From Deltaproteobacteria bacterium (GTDB lineage: Bacteria > Myxococcota > UBA727 > VGSZ01): a stretch of 54,389 nucleotides of DNA. The notes beneath the pieces were generated by a model. It had not been told where the DNA came from, searched no databases, and saw nothing but the letters and a program-made list of their open reading frames with translations. Below are positions 1-9,700 of this stretch, one piece after another. Each line of letters starts with the position of its first letter. Position 1 is the first letter of the stretch. The translations under genes and the position numbers were made by a program. The stretch covers positions 1 through 54,389 of the forward strand of contig JADZDP010000156.1 of the NCBI GenBank assembly GCA_020850995.1, read 5' to 3'.

Positions 1-140
1 CTCCCGTCGCGTGCATCGCGCCAAGCTTGCGATCACTTCGTTGCTGCGGGCCGACCATCCGTCGAGGATGGCCTGCTCCTCGCGCCTTGTGCTCGCCAGC
101 TTGGCGCGCGCCCGCTCGGTCCGGGGTTATGAAACGAGCT
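1..140. other. Left edge, no supported gene
   Basis: I see no gene I can support here. One minus-strand frame reads plausibly as protein but has a stop just upstream and no start codon in a useful place. A 10-bp inverted repeat (GCGCCAAGCT at 18-27, AGCTTGGCGC at 98-107) is present, but its arms are 70 nt apart, so it is not a convincing terminator for the regulator gene that ends at 141. Confidence 0.4.
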
Positions 141-1556
141 CTAGCGCTTGCCGGGCCGCTCGATGCCGAAGGCGTCCATCTTGGCCACCAGGGTGTTGCG
201 CGCGACGCCGAGCGCAGCAGCGGCGTGCTGCAGGTTTCCCCCCGCGGCCTCGAGCGCGTGCACCACGTCGTCACGGGTGAGCGCGCGCGGCTTCTTCGTC
301 GGCAGCGTTGGCTCCTCGCGCGCCAAGGTGCGCGGGCGACCGAGCGCGCGCGCCTGCGCTTCGAGGCGCGCGCGCATGTCGGCGGCGCGCACGGCGGCGC
401 GGCCCTCTTCGAGCGCCTCGCGCGACAACAAGCGCACCAGGCCGCGCAGCTGGCGCAGCTCGCCGGGCCACTGGGCGGCCGCGCACGCTTCGAGCGCGTC
501 GTCGGCGAAGGGCGCCGCCGCGCCGTCCTCGCGGCGCAGCTCGTCGAGCAGGCTGCGCACCAGCGCCGGGATGTCCTCCCGTCGCTCGTGGATCGACGGG
601 ATCTCGACGATGGCGCCGTCGGCGAGGCGAAAGGCCAGGTCTCGCCGCAGCGGCGTCTCGGCGAGCGGCGCCTTGGTCGCGGCGATGACGCGCACGTCGA
701 GGCGTCCGAGCGCGTCGCCAGGCGCACCGCCGAGCGGCAGCAGGTCTCCTGACTGTTCGAGCAAGGTGAGCAGAAAGGCCTGCGCAGGCTCCGCGAGCGA
801 GTCGACCTCGTCGAGGAACAAGGTGCCATCCTCGGCCGCGCGGAACGCGCCCGGCAGGTCGTGGGTGGCGCCGGTGAAGGCCCCCTTCTTGTGTCCGAGC
901 AGCGTGCTGCGTAGCTGCGCCGGATCGTGCGGCAAGGCCGCGGCGTTCAGGGCCACGAACGCGCCCTGGCGCCCGCTGTCATCGTGGATGCGTCGGGCCG
1001 CCCAGGTCTTGCCGGTGCCCGACGCGCCGAGGAGCAGCACCGGACCGCGCGCGCGCGCGGCCCGAGCCAGCTCCTGCGCGTAGCGCGCGCTGCGGGCGCT
1101 GGTGCCCTCTGTCTCCGGGGCGGGCGCCGGTGTGCAGGAGCTGGCTTGCACCGCCGCGTGGCTGTCGCCCAAGAACACCACGTCGCCGACACCGAGGACG
1201 TAGGGCTCGCCCGGGGACAGCCGGCGCGCCTCGGCGAACAAGCGCGCGCGTTTGTCGTCGGTGCTCGCCTCACCGCCCCCGCCGGCCACGTAGGTACCGT
1301 TGGCCGAGCGCGCATCGGTGAGCACCCAGGCGCCGTCGTCCTCCTTCAGGTGCGCATGCAGCCGAGAGACGTTGTCGTCGTCGAAGCACAGGTCGGCGCC
1401 GGCGCTCCGGCCCAGCGTGTAGACGGTGCCGCTCGACAGGCGCAGCGCGCCGGTGGGACGCCCGCGCCGGTGCATGAGGAGCGCGCTCGGCGCGACGCGC
1501 GCCGCCACTTCGAGAGGCTCGCCGGGGTGCTGTTTTCGGGTCGGACGATCGCGCAC
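141..1556 (-). CDS. FHA-domain sigma-54-dependent transcriptional activator
   Basis: Predicted cytoplasmic enhancer-binding protein of 471 aa that would activate sigma-54 promoters and be controlled by phosphothreonine binding. The FHA domain spans about residues 35-135 (GRS at 49-51, NGT at 86-88). The AAA+ domain follows, with Walker A GASGTGKT at 177-184, an intact GAFTGA loop at 225-230 that contacts sigma-54, and Walker B around 244-252. A Fis-type helix-turn-helix occupies 428-460. The FHA-AAA-HTH order is common in myxobacteria, where Ser/Thr kinases feed such regulators. Start chosen is GTG at 1556. It has no well-spaced Shine-Dalgarno, but TAGTCT lies 8 nt upstream. ATG at 1475 is an alternative that would cut just before the FHA fold. 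Divergent from the degenerate kinase gene at 1691. Family call is firm; targets are unknown. Confidence 0.93.
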   Translation of the reverse strand: MRDRPTRKQHPGEPLEVAARVAPSALLMHRRGRPTGALRLSSGTVYTLGRSAGADLCFDDDNVSRLHAHLKEDDGAWVLTDARSANGTYVAGGGGEASTDDKRARLFAEARRLSPGEPYVLGVGDVVFLGDSHAAVQASSCTPAPAPETEGTSARSARYAQELARAARARGPVLLLGASGTGKTWAARRIHDDSGRQGAFVALNAAALPHDPAQLRSTLLGHKKGAFTGATHDLPGAFRAAEDGTLFLDEVDSLAEPAQAFLLTLLEQSGDLLPLGGAPGDALGRLDVRVIAATKAPLAETPLRRDLAFRLADGAIVEIPSIHERREDIPALVRSLLDELRREDGAAAPFADDALEACAAAQWPGELRQLRGLVRLLSREALEEGRAAVRAADMRARLEAQARALGRPRTLAREEPTLPTKKPRALTRDDVVHALEAAGGNLQHAAAALGVARNTLVAKMDAFGIERPGKR

Positions 1557-1564
1557 GCCTCGCG

Positions 1565-1570
1565 AGACTA
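1565..1570 (-). promoter_or_regulatory. Candidate -10 element TAGTCT before the FHA-sigma54 gene
   Basis: On the minus strand TAGTCT (pattern TAnnnT) ends 8 nt before the GTG start at 1556, which would give a leaderless or nearly leaderless mRNA. No convincing -35 hexamer is visible. Four other genes in the window show the same arrangement at 6-8 nt. Confidence 0.35.
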
Positions 1571-1576
1571 CCCGAC

Positions 1577-1589
1577 TGGCAATTTGCCA
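1577..1589. promoter_or_regulatory. Palindrome TGGCAATTTGCCA in a divergent intergenic region
   Basis: This 13-bp near-perfect palindrome (arms TGGCAA and TTGCCA around a central T) lies in the 134-bp gap between the divergent genes starting at 1556 and 1691. It is AT-richer than its surroundings, so it could be an operator for either gene. It does not fit a sigma-54 promoter because the GG and GC doublets are too close together. No binding protein can be named. Confidence 0.35.
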
Positions 1590-1690
1590 CGCAGCCGCGC
1601 CCGCGACCGTCTCGCCAGCGCGCCCGGCCGCGCTCGCACGCGCGCTCCTGACCCGGCACGCCGCGTGCTTTTCCTCGCCGCGGAGGTGCC

Positions 1691-3169
1691 ATGTCCGACA
1701 CGAACATCACGATTCTCTGGCAGTCCATCACGTTGGTGCACGAGCCGCTGCGCGTCGTCGACCGCGCCCGCCTGCTCGAGCAACCCGATGCCTGTGTGCA
1801 GGTGGGCACTGCGCCCGACGGTCTCCCGCTGGTGCTGCGCGTGCGGCGCTCGGCGTCCATCGTCGAGCCCGTGCTCCGCGCGGTGCACGCCGCCGAGCTC
1901 AATGACCTCTCGTCGGAGGCGAGGAAGCTCTTGCTCGATCTCAACAAGCGCATGCAGCTCGAGCGCCGCTCGCTCGGCATCGCGGCCCGAGGGCCCGCCA
2001 GCACGGCGCCGCACTACCTCTCGATGCAGAGCGTGCCCTCGCTCTTCGGCGAGACCCTGCTGTGCCGCCTGCTCGGTGCAGCGAGCCCGCTGCTCCTGCC
2101 AGAGGATCGCGCGGCGCTTGCTGGTGGCGTCGACGATCTGGCCGCGCGCACGTCGTGCGGCGTGCTGAAGTCCGCGCTTGAGCGCGTGGAGCTCACCCAA
2201 CAGCTCGACTTGCGCCAGCACCTCGCCATCCCGCTCGACGACGGGCCCGTGCAGGTGGTGCGCCGCCGCGATCAGCGCTCCGTCGACGTGAGCGAGGGGC
2301 GCCCCTTGCTGCTCGAGGATCTGCGCCACGTGCCCTCGGCGATGTTCCACACCTACCGTCGCGAGGAGGGGCTCATCCACCACGCGCAGTTCCAGGGCAG
2401 GCTCGGCGACGACCACGAGTACCGCGCCGCCATTCGCGACGCGCATGGTGTGGGTTGGTCGTTGAGCCGCATGGACCTGCTGGCTGCCATCGCCGAGGTA
2501 GCGCGCGCGCTCACGTCGCTGCACCAGGAGGGGCTGGTGCACGGCGACCTCAAGCCGGCCAACATCCTGCTCACCGCGCAGGGCGCGCTGCCGCACGACT
2601 CCCTCGACGTCCCCGTGGGCACCATCAGCGCCGCGGGCACCAAGGGATGGAACGCGCCCGAGCAGGTGATCGCGCGCGAGGTGAGCCCGGCCACCGACGT
2701 GTTCGCGCTCGCGCAGCTCGTGGTGCAGGTGCTCGAGGCCGCCGTGTTCGGCGATGAGCGCTCCTACGTGGTGCCCATCGGGAGAGGGGAGCGCTTGCGC
2801 GAGCGCCTCTTGCCCGAGCCCGACGTGTACCTCGATCCGACCTTGATCCCCTTCGACGACAGCGCCATCGCGGCGTGGCGCGGGTTCTTGCGGCGCTGCC
2901 TGGCGCTCGACGCGAGCAAGCGCGTGCAGACCAGCGCCGCCTTCGCCGACGAGCTGTGCAGCATCGCGGCGCGCCATCCCGTGCCCGGTCGGCGCGCCGT
3001 GTCGGGCATGGCGGGCCGCCTCACGCGCCACGCCGAGGGCGAGGGGCTCGGCGATCGGCTGCGCCGCCTGGCGGGCAAGGAGGGCGCCGGCCCCGTGTGG
3101 GAGATGCAAGACAGCTATTCGCACCTGCACCGCATGCCGTGGCGCGTGGTGTTCGGCTTGGCGGCCTGA
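1691..3169 (+). CDS. Protein-kinase-fold protein with degenerate DFG (probable pseudokinase)
   Basis: A 492-aa cytoplasmic protein. Residues 1-200 match nothing I recognise. The C-lobe of a kinase fold follows: HGDLKPAN at 284-291, equivalent to the catalytic loop with the aspartate kept at 286, and APE at 322-324. The Mg-binding DFG is missing. The stretch 292-321 reads as LDVPVG where DFG is expected, so the activation segment is very short. The last 60 residues are basic. Start ATG at 1691 has GGAGGT 3 nt upstream. It could be a pseudokinase scaffold or a very divergent active kinase that uses Asp303 or Asp306. It lies beside an FHA-sigma54 regulator, a second FHA protein and an authentic Ser/Thr kinase, which suggests a role in phosphothreonine signalling. 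That role is inferred from context only. Confidence 0.75.
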   Translation: MSDTNITILWQSITLVHEPLRVVDRARLLEQPDACVQVGTAPDGLPLVLRVRRSASIVEPVLRAVHAAELNDLSSEARKLLLDLNKRMQLERRSLGIAARGPASTAPHYLSMQSVPSLFGETLLCRLLGAASPLLLPEDRAALAGGVDDLAARTSCGVLKSALERVELTQQLDLRQHLAIPLDDGPVQVVRRRDQRSVDVSEGRPLLLEDLRHVPSAMFHTYRREEGLIHHAQFQGRLGDDHEYRAAIRDAHGVGWSLSRMDLLAAIAEVARALTSLHQEGLVHGDLKPANILLTAQGALPHDSLDVPVGTISAAGTKGWNAPEQVIAREVSPATDVFALAQLVVQVLEAAVFGDERSYVVPIGRGERLRERLLPEPDVYLDPTLIPFDDSAIAAWRGFLRRCLALDASKRVQTSAAFADELCSIAARHPVPGRRAVSGMAGRLTRHAEGEGLGDRLRRLAGKEGAGPVWEMQDSYSHLHRMPWRVVFGLAA

Positions 3170-3225
3170 GGGCCTTGCGGCCGGGCAGCCGTTCACGCGA
3201 GGGTGGCGCCCAACCTGGAGGTCTC

Positions 3226-3795
3226 ATGTCGCGTCTGTCGCTGCTCGTGCCCGTGCTGCTCGCGCTCGTCGTTGCCGTCGGCTGCAAGAAGGCGGTGGAG
3301 TCCGCCGAGGGCGCGGCCATCGCGGCGGCGTCGGGCGGCAAGGCCACGCTCACCAAGGACGGCAACATCGAGGTCAAGACTGACCAGGGTACGGCCAAGC
3401 TCGACCTCTCGGGAGACAAGGGCATCGCCACCATCACGGGCACGGGCGCAGACGGCGCCACGTTCAACGCCGCGTTTGGCGCGACCGCCAAGGCGCCCGA
3501 GGGCTTCCCCCTGCCGATGATGGACGGCATCAACGTCGTGCAAGGCGCCGTGAGCGAAAAAGGCGGCAAGAAGAGCTACGCGGTCATGGGCACCACCGCC
3601 AAGCCGGCCAAGGACGTCGCTGCCTTCTATGAGCCGGAGCTAAAGAAGGCCGGGCTCACGGTCACACGCTCCGAGACCAACCTCGGCGGCGTGGTGATGC
3701 TGGCCCTCTCGGGCGAGGGCGGCGGCCACAAGATGGGCCTGGCGCTGCAAGAGGCCAAGGGCCAGACCACGGTCACCTTCGGCGGTGAGTGGTAG
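3226..3795 (+). CDS. Small predicted lipoprotein
   Basis: A 189-aa protein beginning with a signal peptide that ends in a lipobox (VAVGC, Cys at about residue 20), so it is probably anchored in the envelope. The mature part contains a Gly/Thr-rich beta-like stretch with alternating Lys and Asp (residues 35-75), then an alpha/beta segment. No family is recognised. GGAGG ends a few bases before the ATG at 3226; the open frame continues further upstream, but the signal peptide and ribosome site fix this start. It follows the degenerate kinase gene by 56 nt and may be cotranscribed with it. The FHA gene starts 77 nt downstream. Confidence 0.8.
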   Translation: MSRLSLLVPVLLALVVAVGCKKAVESAEGAAIAAASGGKATLTKDGNIEVKTDQGTAKLDLSGDKGIATITGTGADGATFNAAFGATAKAPEGFPLPMMDGINVVQGAVSEKGGKKSYAVMGTTAKPAKDVAAFYEPELKKAGLTVTRSETNLGGVVMLALSGEGGGHKMGLALQEAKGQTTVTFGGEW

Positions 3796-3860
3796 CGCTC
3801 ACCACACGCCTCAGGGTGAGACGTTGCCGTTGCGTCGCGATCACCGAAGGTGCGGTGGCC

Positions 3861-3866
3861 TACCGT
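3861..3866 (+). promoter_or_regulatory. Candidate -10 element TACCGT before the FHA gene
   Basis: TACCGT fits TAnnnT and ends exactly 6 nt before the ATG at 3873, the geometry of a leaderless transcript. The six intervening bases (GAGGGG) could alternatively be a Shine-Dalgarno placed too close to the start. No -35 element was found. Confidence 0.3.
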
Positions 3867-3872
3867 GAGGGG

Positions 3873-4397
3873 ATGAACACCCAGCTCCCGGGATGGCTGC
3901 CACTGAGACAGGTGAGGGACCTCGCGGCCTCGGTGTCGCGGGAAGAGCTCGGCGAGCGCTTGGGCACGGCGTTCCTCGTGCTCGTCTCCGGCGAGCTCGC
4001 ACGCCCGGTGCCCATGCAGCGCACGGTGACCTGGGACGAGGGCTCGGCCCCCACGCTCGACACCGGGCTCTTCGTGGCGCGGCTGGTCCCGAAGGCGCTC
4101 GACGTGCGCACCATGGCGCTCGGGCGCACCGCCAACAACGACATCGTGCTCGTCGACACCACGATCTCGAAGGTGCACGCCTTCCTGCACCGCGACGGGC
4201 CAAACGGTGCGACCAGCATCTCCGATGCGCAGTCGCACAACGGCACCTTCGTCGAGGGCGAACGCGTGGCCACGCGCGGCGACGGCGCGCCGACGCCACT
4301 GCGCAGCGGACAGTCGCTCAGGCTCGGCTCCGTGGCCTTGACCTACCTCGTGCTCGACGACCTGCTCGCGCTCGGCCGAAGCCTCTCGCCCGCATAG
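3873..4397 (+). CDS. FHA domain protein
   Basis: A 174-aa cytoplasmic protein whose C-terminal half is a forkhead-associated domain that would bind phosphothreonine peptides. Conserved positions are visible: GRT at 84-86, the Ser-x-x-His element at 99-102 and NGT at 123-125. The first 60 residues are a helical extension of unknown role. ATG at 3873 is chosen over the in-frame codon at 3789 because the longer version would overlap the preceding lipoprotein gene and adds an Arg-rich, unlikely sequence. Its stop codon (4395-4397) directly abuts the stop codon of the convergent TPR gene at 4398, so no terminator fits between them. Likely reads the output of the kinases encoded nearby. Confidence 0.85.
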   Translation: MNTQLPGWLPLRQVRDLAASVSREELGERLGTAFLVLVSGELARPVPMQRTVTWDEGSAPTLDTGLFVARLVPKALDVRTMALGRTANNDIVLVDTTISKVHAFLHRDGPNGATSISDAQSHNGTFVEGERVATRGDGAPTPLRSGQSLRLGSVALTYLVLDDLLALGRSLSPA

Positions 4398-5171
4398 TCA
4401 CGAGCCGTTGCGGCGATCGAGGGTGCCGAGGGTGCCGGATGGCAACACCGGTGCGCCCGCCGGTTGCAGCGCGATGGCCGTGACGGTGGCGGCGGTGGCA
4501 ATCACCGCGACGCCCACGCCTACGCCGCCCCAGATGGCCCACTGCAGCGCGGCGTCGCGCTCGGCCTCCTCGGCCTGCACGCGCGCTTGCGCCTCGGCCG
4601 CGCGCGTCGCCGCCTGTGCGGCCTCCTGACGCGCGACCGCGAGGCGCTCCTCTTCGAGCAGGCGCGCCACGGCCGCGTCGGCCTCGGCGGCGGCGTGCTC
4701 GCGCGCGGCCGCCTCCGCGGCGAGCCGCTCCGTCTCGAGCCGCGCGGCCTCGAGCTTGTGCTGCTCGGCGAGCCGTGTCTCCGCCTCGCTCAAGCGCCTC
4801 GTCGCCACCTCGCGGTTCGGGCTGTCGCCGACCTCGGCGAGGAAGCGCTGGTAGAAGAACGTGGCGCGCTCGAAGGCGCCGAGCTGGAAGTGGCACTGCC
4901 CGATGTTGAACAAGATCTCGGGCAGCGCCTTCAAGCGATACGCCTCGTCGTAGGCGGCGAGCGCGTCGCCGAACGCGCCGCGCTTGAACGCCTCGCTGCC
5001 GCGGGCGAAGGCAGCGCGAGCGGCGGCGAGCTCCTCGGCCGACGCCGCGGCCAGCGACGGCCCGGCATGTGCGGGCGCCGCCACGAGCAGCGCGACCACC
5101 ACGGGGATGAGCAGGCGTGGGCACGCGAGGCGCACCACGCGAGGATGACGTCTGGGTCGGCGCGCCGCCAT
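4398..5171 (-). CDS. Exported TPR / coiled-coil protein with C-terminal membrane segment
   Basis: A 257-aa protein with an N-terminal export signal (basic n-region, hydrophobic residues 20-33, AHA at 34-36 as likely cleavage site). TPR-like helices follow at about 50-115, where an LFNIGQ motif is typical of myxobacterial TPR proteins. A long Ala/Glu-rich coiled coil covers about 125-205 and one transmembrane helix about 211-234. It should sit in the periplasm anchored to a membrane. The Ser/Thr kinase gene is 33 nt upstream on the same strand and the two are probably cotranscribed. Small TPR proteins next to transmembrane kinases are frequent in this phylum. Exact function unknown. Confidence 0.8.
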   Translation of the reverse strand: MAARRPRRHPRVVRLACPRLLIPVVVALLVAAPAHAGPSLAAASAEELAAARAAFARGSEAFKRGAFGDALAAYDEAYRLKALPEILFNIGQCHFQLGAFERATFFYQRFLAEVGDSPNREVATRRLSEAETRLAEQHKLEAARLETERLAAEAAAREHAAAEADAAVARLLEEERLAVARQEAAQAATRAAEAQARVQAEEAERDAALQWAIWGGVGVGVAVIATAATVTAIALQPAGAPVLPSGTLGTLDRRNGS

Positions 5172-5204
5172 TCCCTATCGCGGCTCGTACCGCAACGAGA
5201 CGCC

Positions 5205-6680
<1,476 letters not shown>

Positions 6681-6754
6681 CGTCTCACATCAGGCCGCCG
6701 GCGTGGCGGCTGAGGCGTCGCGTGAGCGAGCGGTCGACGCCAGTCGAGCGCTCA

Positions 6755-9700
6755 TCATTGACATTCCACCGGCGCAGCCGACGAGGCTTGCAGGGCGGCG
6801 CATCCGGTGGCGCCACGCAACGTGAGCGTGCCCGCGCCGCCGCCACCGCCGCCGCCGCCGAAGCCACCGCCACCGCCGCCGTTGCCACCGTTGGCGCTGA
6901 CGCTCATGGAGCCGCCGCTGCCCCCGTCGTTGCCGGCGGTGCCGGTGCCGCCAGCGCCGCCGTCCACACCCGCGTGCCCGTCGAGGCCGCCGCCACCGCC
7001 GCCGGATTCGCCGCCGCCACCGCCGGTGAGCACGAACGCGGTGGGAGCGAAGCTGATGGCCGGCGCGTCGAGGACGATGTAGCCGCCGCTGCCGCCGCCG
7101 CCGCCGCCGAAGTCGCTCGCGTCGCCACCACCGCCGGGTCCACCGGCCGCGCGGAGCGCTCCGCTCAGGTCCACTTGTCCGGCAGCCGCGACCATCAAAA
7201 AGCCGCCGGCGCCGCCCGCGCGCACCGAGGCTCGACCGGCACCGGCGCAGCCGCCGACCGGATTCTGCGGCGGGAAGGCCTGCGCGAGCCCCCCCGCGGG
7301 CCCTCCCGGGGCGCCGCCGGCACCTCCAGCGCCACCGGCCCCACCGCCCGCGCACCCGCCGTCGCTGTTGCCGCCGCAGGTGCCCGCCGAGGTCCCACAA
7401 TCGCCGGCGCGAGCGCCGGGTCCGTCGCGCGCGTCCGCTGCTCCACTAACGTCGATGACACCGGCGACCACCGCGTCCCCGTACGCCAGCACCACGGCCC
7501 CCCGCGTGCCAACGAAGGAAAGGGATCCGACGGCGGTGAGGGTGAGGTGCCGGACGTCGATGGCGGCAAGCTCGATGCCATACGGCGCAATTGGCCGCAG
7601 CGACACGCCTCGGCCGCAGATGTTCGCCGTAGCGCTGTCGGTGTCGACGACGGCGGCGCAGTTCACCACCAGGTCCGAGCTCGGCTGGCCCGTCGACACA
7701 CCGTGGAGCGGCGGCGTGGCAAAGCTACGAAAGCAAAACGAGTGATCGCCTTGGCACACGAAGCCCGCCTCCACCTCACAGCTCGGGTCGCAGCCGTCGC
7801 CGCCAATCAGGTTGGCGTCGTCACAGGTCTCTCCGGCGCCATCACGTTCGACCCCATCGCCGCAGCTCGCATGCCGGCAGCTCGTCAGGCACCCGTCGGT
7901 GTCGTCGAGGTCACCGTCGTCACACTCCTCAGCGCCCTCTGGAGTGCCGTTGCCGCACAAGGACCCGGTGGTGCGGCAGGTGATTGGCTCGCAGCCGTCG
8001 CCGGCCGCGGCGTTGCCGTCGTCGCACTCCTCGGTCGCGGTGAGCACCCCATTGCCGCAGCCGGTGACCCGGCAGTTGTCGTCGCAGCCGTCGCCGCTGG
8101 TCGTGTCGCCGTCGTCACACTCCTCCATCGGCTCGGGTACGCCGTTGCCGCAGTCGCTGCCAATGGGCACGCACACGGTGGGGCTGCCACCGTCGCAGGA
8201 GAAGCCGGGCTCGAGGGCGCACACGCTGGAGCAGCCGTCGCCGCCGGTGGTGCCGCCGTCGTCGCAGGCCTCGGTGCCCTCGCGCACGCCGTTGCCGCAG
8301 CGCTGGCAGACGCTCGGCGCGCCGGCGCAGCCCCAGCCGGGCTCGATGGCGCAGGTGGGGGAGCAGCCGTCGCCGGCGTTGGTGTCGTCGTCATCGCAGG
8401 GCTCTGCGTCGACCACGAGCCCGTCGCCGCACAGGGCGCTGCAGAGGGTGGGCTCGCCAGCGCAGTCGAACCCCGCCTCGCGCGCGCAAGCGCTGGAGCA
8501 GCCGTCGCCGTCGGCGCCGTTGTTGTCGTCGCAGGCCTCGCCGCCGCGGAGGTAGCCGTCGCCGCACACCGGCGCGCAGGTCGAGGGCGAGCCGCTGCAC
8601 GCCCAGCCGAGCTCGCTGTGGCATGCGCCGTCGCAGCCGTCGCCGGCGGTGGTGTCGCCGTCGTCGCATTGCTCCACGGCGAGGTGCGTGCCGTCGCCGC
8701 ACACGGCTGCGCAGGTCGAGGTGGGCGCGCCCGTGCAGACGAACCCGGCCTCCTCTTGGCACGTGCTCGAGCAGCCGTCGCCGTCGCCGAGGTTGCCGTC
8801 GTCGCACGCTTCGCCGGCGACGAGGTCGAGCACGGCGTTGCCGCAGCCCGCCGTGCACACCGAGGGCTCGCCCAGGCATGCGTAGCCGGCCTCCACTTGG
8901 CACTGCGCCGAGCAGCCGTCGCCCGTGGCGGTATCGCCGTCGTCGCAGCTCTCCGCGCCGCTCACGAGCCCGTCGCCGCAGGGCGCGCACACGCTGGGCG
9001 CGCCGACGCACACGAAGCCGGGCTCCACGGCACAGCTCGCCGAGCATCCATCGCCGCTATCGTGGTCGGCGTCGTCACAAGCTTCGCCCGACACGAGCAG
9101 CCCGTCGCCGCACACCGGCGCGCACGGCTGAGCGGGCGTGCAGCTGAAGCCCGCCTGCAAGACGCACTCGGCGCTGCAGCCGTCTTGCGGGATGGTGTTG
9201 CCGTCGTCGCACGACTCCGGGCCCACCACCAACCCGTCGCCACACTCGGCGCTGCACACGCTCGGCGCCCCGGCGCACGAGAAGCCGGCCTCCTGCTGAC
9301 AGCTCGCCGAGCAGCCATCGCCCATGTCGCTGTTGCGATCGTCGCATTGCTCGACGCCGACAACGAGGCCGTCGCCACAGCTGGCGCTGCACACCGTGGG
9401 ATCGAGGCCCACGCACGAGAAGCCGAGCTCGCGCGCACAGGCTGCCGAACAGCCGTCGCCGCTTTGCAGGTTCGCGTCGTCGCACTCCTCGGCGCCGCGG
9501 GTTTGTCCGTCGCCGCAAGGGAAGGTGCAGTACGAGGGCTCGCCCTCGCACGCCCATTGCGCGTCGATGCGGCAGAGCGCGTCGCAGCCGTCGACCGCGC
9601 CGTCGAGGTCGCCGTCGTCGCACGCTTCAGTGCCGCCGATGAGGCCATCGCCGCACACCGAGCAGTCCGAGGGCTCGCCGTCGCAGGTGTAGCCGGGCTC

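Noticed and set aside
18..107. Inverted repeat at the left edge as a terminator
   Set aside because: The 10-bp arms are separated by 70 nt with no T tract.
1577..1589. Sigma-54 promoter next to the FHA-sigma54 activator
   Set aside because: GG and GC are only 8 bp apart, not the required spacing of the -24/-12 elements.
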